From NCBI GenBank assembly GCA_964017155.1, contig OZ024861.1:34780324-34844323 (forward strand): DNA of 64,000 nt, read 5' to 3'. The number at the start of each line of letters is the position of its first letter. The first letter of the stretch is position 1. The notes below the pieces were generated by a model that did not search any database, had not been told where the DNA came from, and saw only the letters and a program-made list of their open reading frames with translations. The position numbers and the translations under genes are program-made. Positions 27,501-39,500 of this stretch are shown piece by piece. The DNA comes from Oasisia sp. SBJ-2009 (Eukaryota > Annelida > Polychaeta > Sabellida > Siboglinidae).

Positions 27501-30500
27501 TGAAATATGGATAATTTTGTTCACCCGACATAACCACCAGTTTTCCAGAAGAGACTCTCACTCATTGTTCACCCCTTCCACCTGGTGTCAATGCCGGGGG
27601 AAGTCAAACATACTACACAAGACGTAACTGTGTATGTTCACATACAGACAGTCTCTCTACATTAATTATCTACTGGTCCAGGACTGTTAACTACCATATA
27701 GATATTTAAATGAAGACAAAACACCATGTACCTCTACAAAGTGGGGTGCGACCTCACACCACGCCCTCATGAGGTGTAAGAGGGGGCGGGAACTGTGGGC
27801 ACACTTGAGCAAGATGTCTCCGAGCCGATACAGGTGTAGCGCATTCGTTGGCAGACTGGTGCTGCCCTCTGTTGTGCTGTGCTGGTGGTAGGAGGCGAGC
27901 TGGTGGTGGCTGGAGACACACAGCTGGGCGAGGAAACTGATGAGTGTCTTCATCGTCAACTTGTTGGCTGCGTCCTCAAACAGTCTGTGCGAGGACAATG
28001 GAGGGATGATACACGTGACATGTATGACAGGCAATGAAAGAGTGCATGCATTGAATTGCACTCATACAGATATCATGGCAGGATTGCTAGAACACTTTAT
28101 CTTTTAAATGTGTTATAGCAGTGTAAGTTAAAAACATTAGTTTTCAATTACAGAATATGAGCAGACTATATATTGGTGAATTGTCATCTACAGTTTATCG
28201 GTTTTGGTGACAAACTCGTTATCTTTTGTTTAAAAGTTGCAGTGACTGAATCTGAATGTTTAACACTCAAATGGCAGTTCCAGTCTCAGCATTAATATAT
28301 CTCTCCTCATGCTTTCAAACTTAGCATATCATTTGAAATTTTTACTTTTTTTAGTTTGCTGAGAAATGTTGTTAAACAATAATGAATATTTTTTATTCTT
28401 GATATGCATGGTGAATGTACATGTATGTAATTTTTCAAAATGCTGTGAGTTTAAAAGATACATATGCAGACAAACACATAACAAAAATAAATATGAGAAC
28501 AAATTGTATAACACAGGATATATTTAACTCTTTACTGGGTAGACAGCCTTCTTATTTTACACCCTGCTGTGGGCAGACAGTTTTAAGATGGCAGCCATCT
28601 GTGAATTAGGCTGCAGGTTGCTTGCATTAAAATTCGAATAACTCGACAACCGATGCATGAAAATATATTAAATTAATTGCACTTTATACATGGAATGAAC
28701 GTGTGAATAAAATGTGTTATTAAAATATATGTGTTGCAATCAATTACATTTCAGATCTTGAAGCAAACTTCAACAATTATGATGACAAAATAAATAAGCA
28801 ACTTCATCATGTTACATATAAAAAAATCTTAGAACACACAACAGTGACCCTGTGGAACTAATGTAGCCATGAATGTTAGTTTTATCCTAGTAAAACATTT
28901 ATCCAATTTTGACGGTTAGTTTTCAAATTATAATTGCTTTTGTAAACACCGCCAACGCGAATGAAGACAAAAACCATACCATAATTTACAAAATGGCTAT
29001 CGTGTACCGATCATATTGCCGAATGGAATATTCTTTTCGTATGTAAAATCAACACTCCAATAACGAAAGATAGCACACTCCTTTCACAAATAGGTGCTCC
29101 CTCATCAGAAGCAATGTGACCATAGTCCATATTAATAAAATACCCTAAAATAAATAAACCAAACCAAGTACAGACGGTGATCCGATCAACAAAGTGGCTG
29201 CGTATCGGCGAACTAAACATGCCGCCGACGGGTCCTCTTTTTCGAATCTCAACAATAAAAAGTCGCACAGCAAACGTAGATGGACGATAACAGGGTCTCC
29301 GTGATCGCTAATCGACATTATTCACGTTGCAAACATCGTTATCCAACTCGAGAAATCGTCTCGTCGAGAAATGATCTCAGTAATATCCGCGAAATGCCAC
29401 ACGATGTCGGAGGTCAACTAGACGAACGCACTTCAACATCCTTCCAAATAAACTCACTTAATTCGCAAACGAAAACAATTTTTGACAAGATGGCGACAGC
29501 ACATGTTTCCGTGACCTACATAGAGCTTAGGTCAGCAGTTTGAGCTGGCTGGTTAATGTAAAAGAAGGATCTGATTGCGGTAAACAAAAGGCCCATGCAC
29601 TGTGAGTTTATTGGGCGGTTTTGGACGGTCTGCGCGTATGAGGGGTTGGGCGGTTTTGGACGGTCTGCGCAGTAAAGAGTTAAAAGGTCCAAATTACATT
29701 AAGTAAAATGTGTAATTTAAATAAATAAGACTCCTATGGGTAAAACAGATAGCCTCAAATGGAAAAAATTGTCTCATTATAGTAGTTGTGGTCTTTGCAG
29801 CGGATATTTATCATTAATGTAAGGGCTGTGATAGGCTATTAGACTGTTAATAATCAAATGCTTCACAGTTTCTCACACGCAGATATGACATTGATTGTCA
29901 AAGAGAACTTACCTGTCCACTTGCTGTGACAATCGACACAGTACTTTGGAAGTGACAGCTGGTGTCAACACCCCTCCTGCCACAATGGAACTGTCCCATC
30001 CTGAATCTATGTGACTCTGTCGGATCAGTTCAGGCACACCCATTATAGGGGTGACAGGCTGGGGCGATATCACAACAGTGCCGTAGAGACCAAGTTCACT
30101 GCAAAAGATATGTCAGCCATGCCAGTGTCACTTTGTGTCACCAAGTATGACATGTGTCACAAGTGATGTCAACAGTCAGATGGTGTCAACATCGATCATC
30201 GATTATGACATGTCACATGACTGGATGTGAACTTGTCACAACTCAGAATACTAGTCATCAAGTGTTAACAGCAGCAGTGTTTACTATGTCGTGTATGACT
30301 CAATAACATGACAGGTTTACATCAATAGTCATTACACCGATACAGACAAGTAGCTGACCCAATAATCATAATTAGGTCAACTGTAACTTAGCTAGACCTA
30401 ATAAACATTGGAAAACACTGTAAAAACATGGCAGTTATAACTGTAAAATAGTAATGACTAGAGCAAGTATTATATTTCCTTTCACTTGTTTCAGTAAATT

Positions 30501-33500
30501 AAAGACAATGAAATGTATTAATGATGTTTTTACTCAGTTGTTCACTGCCCTGTGTGATATTTACCTGACACTGGCGCCATCTAGACCATGTGACTGTGGC
30601 TCCGGAGCGGCTCTCGGAGTCTGATTCTGGCCGCTGAAGTATGTGTGCTCCACACTGGCGACATGAGCACAACACCTGGAGCAGATACGGAGCATGATTG
30701 TGACATACACGACTCTACATTTGATCTGTGAATTAAGTAAAATATCATTGGTCCAAGTATGAAGTATAATTTCAAAGATTAGAGAATGAACTATGTGATT
30801 CCAGCAATGGAATATGATATCACTTGTCAGAAAATTAAGAGAATAAAACAAGATAACTCAAGTTTTAGAGAATGGAGAAAGATATCACAGATCAGAGTAT
30901 GAATATATGGTCTTAGAGTAAACAGAAGTATTTCACAGGTGAGAGAATGAAATAAGCTATCAAATATTACCTCTGAAGAATGAAGCATATCACATAACTA
31001 ATAATAAAATAAGACATCACATATCACAGAGTGCTATACCTCAAACCAGATGATGAAGTAAGATATCACAAATCAAAACAATTAAGCAAGATATCACAGA
31101 CCAGAAAATGAAGTAAGATATCATTGACCAAAAGAATGAAGTAAGTTATCATAGTCTAGAGAATGAAATAATATATCACTGACCAAAGAATGAAGTAAGA
31201 TATTATGACCAGAGAATTAAATAAGATATCATGGAGCAGAGAATGAGTAAGATATTACTGATCAGTAAATGAAGTTGGATATTACTGACCTGTAAATGAA
31301 GTAAGATATCACCAATGCTAGAATGAAATAGCACAGAATGCAATAAGATATCACAGACCAGAGACAGGACTGTAGTAGATGACAGACTTACTTGAACACG
31401 TGTGTCCAGCAGTCGGCCGAGTGGCTGCCCATCTCCAGACCAATGTCCAGCAACACGTCCATGCTGAGTGCATAGGCGGCGGGCAGTCGCACTGGACACG
31501 GCTTACTGACCAACACACTGGACAGTCCCTGTCGCTTCTTGTCTGATCGCTCCCGACTGTCCTCACTGACACATGACGTACTGGCCAGTCTCGCAAACAC
31601 TGCCCCACACCGGTCCTGCAACCCTAGGAACAGAAGGTCAGAGGTCATTACAGTGGTCAAGGTACTGTAACAGTGACCAACAGTGGTTTTTACACCAGTT
31701 ATTGCACTAGTAATTACATTTTCCATTACACAAGACATCACATTAGTAGTACTCCTACAAAAGTGCAATGACTGTGTAGGTCTGTATTACAACAGCAAGG
31801 TGGACTTTCTATGTGGCTATGCCTAGTATTGATACCTTTCCAGACTAAAGCAAATTGTATATAGTATGGAGGCTTGCTACTGTACCTAGTATTGAGGTGA
31901 GACATGCAGCCTTCTGGAGTCCCTACAGACTATAGCAGATTGTATCTAGTATGGAGGCTTGCTACTGTACCTAGTATTGAGGTGAGCCGGGCAGCCTTCT
32001 GAAGTCCCTCCAGACTGAGGCAGATTGCCTGTCGTGCCTTCTCCGTCTCCTCGCGGGCGTTCAGCATCAGAGAGAGGCTGCTGGAGAGGTCACCGGATGA
32101 CCTCTCTGTGAGGACTGATGAGAGGACGTCGAGGATGCCCTCCCAGCACACTGTCAGGATCTCCTTTGAGAAGCTCGGACCTGCAGACAACATCCAATCC
32201 AGTGACACATCTTCACTAGGTGTACTTTATATTAAAAACACAAGCAGATTTTTATTTTCAATCAGGATTTGTTTAGCACTGGGTGGAATAAGACCGTACA
32301 CGATACTTACACACCGATTTGTTTTAAGTCATACTTTATTATTTAAAAAAATCATTACACTAGCATAAAATAAACCAATGAAAATTGGGCGAAAATAGAA
32401 TTTAAAATAAAACAACAGCTTGTTAGGCAAAAGCTATGGTACATGGGGATCAAAGCAACACTAACTGAGAGATTAAGAAGGCTCCTGACATACCTATCTT
32501 GAGAGCCGGTGTACCACTGTCTGAGTTCCTCATGACACTTGTGTCGTGGTAGACAGACAACATCTGTCCAGCCACCTCACGACTCTGTAGGCCGTCCAGA
32601 TCTACATCACATGATTAGGATCACGTGACCATAATTATTGTTTGTTATACAAAAGCAAGAAATCTGTAACTATGAATTAGTATTCAATACTTTTTTATAT
32701 TATGTATGGTTACTAGCATATGAGACTGTGCATGAGTGGTGACTCACCTATGAGATTGTATGAGTCTCATAGGTTAGTCACCAATGTCCAACAGAAACCT
32801 GGAGAGTGACAGCACCTTAAGTACCTCAGACTCACTCTGCTGCCGCATCTGCTCCCACCAGTTGGTGCCTTCTATGTTCTCTAAGCCAGGGGCATAGAGA
32901 ACATAGAAGGGACCAATAGAGAACAGGTAGAAGGGACCAACAGTCTTTAGAGAGCACTTCCTAAAGACAGACAACATGAGGTGAAAGAAAGTGGTGACTC
33001 ACCTATGAGACTGTGTATGAGGTGACTCACCTATGAAAGTGTGAATGAGGTGACTCACCCATGAGACTGTGTATGAGGTGACTCACCTATGAGAGTGTGA
33101 ATGAGGTGACTCACCCATAAGACTGTGTATGCGGTGACTCACCTGTGAGAGTGTGAATGAGGTGACTCACCTATGAGAGTGTGAATGAGGTGACTCACCT
33201 ATGAGACTGTGTATGAGGTGACTCACCTATGAGACTGTGAATGATATGACTCACCCATGAGACTGTGTATGAGGTGACTCACCTATGAGAGTGTGAATGA
33301 GGTGACTCACCTATGAGACTGTGAATGAGGTGACTCACCTATGAGACTGTGTATGAGGTGACGCACATATGAGACTGTGAATGAGGTGACTCACCCATGA
33401 GACTGTATATGAGTGGTGACTCACCCATGAGACTGTGTATGAGGTGACTCACCCATGAGACTGTGTATGAGGTGACTCACCTATGACTATGAGACTGTGT

Positions 33501-36500
33501 ATGAGTGGTGAGACTCACCTATGAGACTGTGAATGAGGGGTGAGTCGGAGTGGCCTGTCATGGCGGCGGTGTAGCCGGCGAGAGCGAGGAGGTCGGAGGA
33601 GATGATGTGGTGGAAGACCTCGGAGAGCCAGGAGCGAGACAAGTAGAGCAGCAGCCCCGTGCCCAGGATCTCATCGATGAACTGCATCTACAGCAGCAAC
33701 AACTGGCACTTGTAGGAACTGCAAGCTTATCAACTTCTCACTGTCATTTTGTTTCTCTTTCTCAAACAGTTTACTATGCATATGAGCATCCTAAAAGTAA
33801 TGAGAACATGGCAATGTTTTTAGTTATGTATAGAACTATGCCTTAGGCACAATATCATGTACACCTTGTATTGACACATAATTTACTTTAGACCACTGTA
33901 TTAATTTTACTTTGCCATATTATATAAATGAATATATATATATGTGCAGACAATACTTTCTATAATAATAAAAATGACTTCTTTTGCGCCAATATCCTCG
34001 AAGATCAAGCTTAGTGGCGCGACAAAACCAAGGGATTAAGCAAACTAGATCGTGATTTACATGTATACATATATAAATACAATGTATTGATCGAATAATA
34101 ATCCGTCCAGTTTTCAGTGTGTCTAAATCTTAGGGACAGTACATTCTATACCTCAGTGATTGGCACACTCTTCTCCTCACTGTTGTAGTAGCCTTGTAGG
34201 TGCAGCTTGAGGTTGAGGGAGAGAGCCGAGTACGTGGCCAGATAGACTCCATCAGCATTGAGTGGGACACTGGAGGGTTGTGATTCTGTCGTGAGAGCTG
34301 CAACAGACAGGCTTCAAGTAGGTGTGTACATTCACAGAGGATCCAGTGGGTCCAGTGATACAGTGAAGACTGTATAGACGGCCTGCTCCGTGTCTCTAAC
34401 AAGCCCAACCAGGAAGCAACCCAGGCCGTCGGGACCAAGATCCAGTGGGTTAGAGAGAGATCATCACTTTATGATTCCATGACAGGTTACACATTTACCC
34501 CAGTGTGGGATATTTGACTTCTCCTGGCACAGAGAACAGGTAGAAGGGACCAACAACATTTAGAGTCACTTCCTAAAGACGACAATGTGACGTGAAAGAA
34601 ATTGCCTAAGTTTCAAATTGGCAGCAGGCGGAATCAATCTACTGTCCCCTCAATCAACAGTCCAACACTCTACTGCGCAACCACCACTCTACACTAGTCT
34701 TCATACAGTGATATGGCTGGGAGCTATGTTAACCCTAGTGCACTTTGTTTCAATTATATTTAACAATATTCAATTTACGAGGGGTCAGCATGGGAGTAAT
34801 ATAGCCATCTGGATGTTTGTGAGATTGAATTATATTTGAAAGGGATCAATTTGCAGGTGATATGGATTGTAATTGAGTGAATATATCTAAATACTTTTGT
34901 TTGAAATAAAATTTCATACTTGTATATAAGAACTTGCACCAAAGCTTAATACAGTTTTTAAATATAAATAAGTTTAAAAATAAATCTCCACAAATTTAAA
35001 AAAACATTAATCAAAATATTTCAATGTGATATTAATTAATATTTAAAATTGTTTTGTCCATGTAGGCCACTTGTTGCTATTAACAATATTTCTAAAACTG
35101 CACTTGCATTTTGTCACATAATTTTCAATGTCACTATTGCTACACATGACATGACATGACATGACATTCACCTGTACAGACGTCAGAGGCGAACTTCTGC
35201 ATCATGTGGTCAACATCTGACTGTGAGATGCAGTCAAGGAGAGAGGGGAGGAAGATGAGGAGTTGGTGGATGTAGGCACTCGCACTCTGCCTCTCCATCA
35301 GGTCAAAGTCAGTCTTGAGAGGCTGAGACGCAGGCACGGTACACATGGGACTGTCTCTTGTGTCACAGACTGATGTCACCAACACTCTCACGGGTATGTC
35401 ATGCTTCATGTCTGTGTCGGAGTCATTGTCACTACTGCTGGCGTACCAGCCAGGCGGACTGCTTAGTGTCGTGCCTGGGGCTGTGTCAATATCTGGAACC
35501 ATACAACAGATGTTTGATGATAAATTCTTCCATGGCATGGGTGGCAGCAATGTTTACATTTAGTAGGATAAATGCAAAAAAATTTACATAAAATTATCAC
35601 ACATTTTTGTAAGTTTCTGGACAACAACAATGGTCAAATTGAATAATAATACAGTACTTGTATCTTAATGTAATTTAAAAAAAAAATTAAACTGAATTCA
35701 TTGAATTTTATGATAATATGCATAAATGAATCTGATCAGAACATTTCATAAAATTATCTAAGGTTTAAAGGGTTAATGGACTTTAAATGGAAAGTATTTT
35801 GTATTCATACATATGGTACTCTATGTGTGTCACTCACCCTCAATGATCTTGTTGATCCTATGGATCTCTTCGATCTTCTCCACGGAATCCCCGTTGACCA
35901 GGTGTTCTACAGTGGTCAAGAGATCACACACCAAGACCACCGTCGCCACGGAGATGGCCGAGTCAGAGCAGTGGGAACACTCCTCCAGTGAGTCTATGAT
36001 ACTGGAACACACAGAGTGAGAGCAGTGGGAACACTCCTCCTGTGAGTCTATGATACTGGAACATAGAGTGAGAGCAGTGGGAACACTCCTCCAGTGAGTC
36101 TATGATACTGGAACATAGAGTCAGAGCAGTGGGAACACTCCTCCAGTGAGTCTATGATACTGGAACATAGAGTCAGAGCAGTGGGAACACTCCTCCAGTG
36201 AGTCTATGATACTGGAACACACAGAGTCAGAGCAGTGGGAACACTCCTCCAGTGAGTCTATGATACTGGGAAAATGAAATACATTTTTATTAATCTTTAC
36301 ATAATCTCACATAAAAAATTATAAAGCAACATTTTGAGTGAATAGTTTTATCAGACTTGTCAGCTAAAATAATTCATATTTTTTCATCGGTTAATATAAT
36401 TTATCTTTTTTTTTTTACAAATTTCTCATTCACAATTACTTGTTCTTTTCATTATTTTTCAAGCCTCAAAATGAGAAGATAAGAGTGTCCTCTAGATTCA

Positions 36501-39500
36501 GAATCCAGTATTGGAAGAATTAAACTATGGCAGTATCAAAATAAAATAACTGGGTTAATGTCCTCGGCAAGATGTATCCATAATATGTCAATCATATGTA
36601 AAGAGAGGCTCACATATGTACAACTTTATAATGTACATGAACCCACACAACATACATACAACTATGTGATAAGTATGTACAGTACTGCAGTGCAGAACAA
36701 TATGCCCAGAATAAGCTAAAACATATTAACTACCTGGTAGTGTGTACTACAAATATATCCTGTTTAAAACTTATGTTAATATCAACCAAAAGTGTTGATC
36801 TTTACCAAATACAATGCAAGTAATCATAAAACAAGAGCATCAGCTGAGACTGTCTAGACGACAGGCAGTACTCACAGTTTGAGGAGAGCGAGGTTGCTGT
36901 GAGCTTTCTTCCTGGCTGAGCTGCTGCAGTCTGTGTCTATGATGACTGGCCCGGCCAGGTCTATGACACGGTCAGCCGAGTTGAACAACTGCAAGTGACA
37001 GTCAACACTGAACTCACTCCGGTAAGAAACCCTGCTCAGTGTCATCTAGTTCTAATTTTCTTTTTGACCTTAAAGTCAATAGCAATACGGGCTTTTTCTG
37101 TAGGGCAAGGGCTTTTTCTTTGGAATATGCTTCCTTCTTGTGTTAAATCAGTTTAAAATATTGCTAAATTCCTTTACAACCTTGCCTATCCACCATAGCT
37201 CCCTGGTGTATCAATCAATCTGTTAATAACTGGAATTGTTTACTGACTCTGACATTGATAAACCATTTTGTACTGATGCGCCTCTGAGCTTAGTTTCTAA
37301 GGATTTATGTGCAATAGAAGTTATCTAATTATTATTGTTATTAATATTAACTCTTAACACTGAACTAACATAACATTGATCTGATAGTTAACACTGAACT
37401 GACACTTAACAATGGATTAATGCTTAACACTGAACAAACACTTAAGACTGAACATTCTGAACTGTTGCAATTATTAAAAACAGTTAAACTTAACACTGAG
37501 CTAATGTAATGTTGCATTCATTCAGGACTTGCACGCCACGTGTATGATTGAAGCAATCTTGAAGTAAGTCTACTGTAATCTCTGTGTAACACTGCACTTA
37601 CACAACATGGACTTTACACTACACTGATAAAATCAGAGGTTAACATTGACACTTTATGTAAATGTCTTTTACTATTACATGGACTTAACCCATGTCAGAT
37701 GCAACCACAAATTAACACAGGACTGAGATAACATTGGCTGAATGCATAGATACGTCAGATGGTCGCCATGGCGACTGTGACAGAATGAGGGTAGTCTTGC
37801 CTCAGTGAGTGTCTTGAGGGCATCGAGGCGGTGAGAGGCGGGGGGATAGAGCAGCATCCGGTGGAAGAGAGACTCCAGCACTGGCCGCAGAGACTGCACT
37901 GCACCAACCAGTCTCACTAACTCTACCGATATACTGCAACAGATAGTACGAGACATCAGATATGTATGTTAACCTACAGCATACTGATACATCAAAGACA
38001 CAGATGTACTACAACACACAGCACACTTATAAACCAATGACACAGATGTACAACATAGAGCACACTGATACATCAATGACACAGACGTACAACACATTGG
38101 TGACAGACGGACAGACGGACGGACGGACGGACGGACGGACGGACGGACGGACAGACAGACATAATGATATACAGAGAGATGAAATAGAATGAAGACTGAG
38201 AGACAGATCTAAAGGACAGTTAGACATAATGATGGACAAACCGGCAGAATAAGGTCATAGTATGAAGTACAGAGATACAGAATGAAGGATGTGTAGTTAG
38301 AATGAAGGACAGACAGAATGACAACTTGACAGACAGATTTGAAGGACAGATAGTCTGAATGAAGAACAGAAACAGAATGAAGCACAGACAGACAGGCATA
38401 GTGCATGAGGCAAATATAGACATACTGATACACAGACAGCAATATGTAGTATAGATAGATGGAGAGGTACAAGTTACAAATAGACAGACACCAACTGAAA
38501 GTACTGGTCTGAGAGGCAGCACTGGACACTCACGTGTAGATGGTCTTGGCAGTTGCTCCGAGCTGTGGACAGGTGCTGGAGCAACCGGAGCCCCGCCCCA
38601 CCTCGTCCTGGAGCACAGCCTTCTGGGACGTGATGCTTTTGTCTGTCAGCGGGTTGCCCAGGATACAGATGAGGCTGGGACAAAGCTGTTGCCTGGAAAC
38701 AGCAACCGTTGCCATGACGACACAAGCCACAAATATGACATATATAAACATATCCCATATTTAGCTACAGCTGTATTTATCTTAGTCATGAATCTACATA
38801 ATATGAAAATATACTTCACATAAAAACACTAAAATACTGACACAAGTATGACAAAAATTGACTTAAAATATAAACATGCTCATACATTTGAATCTTCCAG
38901 ACTTGAGGATTCAGGAGAATGCAAAATATGACATTGAGCAATATCAAAACTATAACTTGAACATATTTTGTTCATATACCACAGCCAATATTGGCTCCTT
39001 ATAACATATAATATACAATTCAAAAACAATATGCCTACACAGAAGATTTTTGCAATTTCTCAGATTTAATCATCCTGAAAAGAGATCGCATCAGATGCAG
39101 AACTTCATTAGTAACAATCACAGTCAATATTAATAAATAATCCTCACAACTACTTTTTCTTGTAATAAATAAATAAAATAAAATATACATGTAAAATATA
39201 CAATGCACACACACACACACACATATGTAATACATACACACACACACATACGTAGTATATATATGCGTTGGTTTCTTAATACCACACACCTTTTACATGA
39301 TAATGCAAACATATTATAAACTTATCACAGAAACCGTGTAAAAAGTACAACTAACCAGATGAGATCAACAAAGTTGTGATTGTCGCGGATTGTCACTGGC
39401 ACATTCTTGAGGATTGCGTAGATTCCTTCCAGCAGCAGAGGTACAATGTGTTTGTTGCAGCTGGAGCTACTGAGGGTGGCGTTGAGTTTGTCACAGAGGT

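Larger units (their letters stand above)
32494..33518 (-). other. ARFGEF3 exon 17 plus intron 16 with decoy-donor array and SINE piece
   Basis: From high to low coordinates: donor of exon 16 (33518), the 28-bp junction minisatellite, a SINE fragment (about 32865-32990), a possible cassette exon (32836-32880), two foldbacks and exon 17. This is the most rearranged intron of the gene. Confidence 0.7.

Noticed and set aside
29011..29543. Two divergent open frames of 85 and 87 codons as genes
   Set aside because: They lie inside the piggyBac-like element and resemble no protein family I know; kept only as an oddity in the findings.
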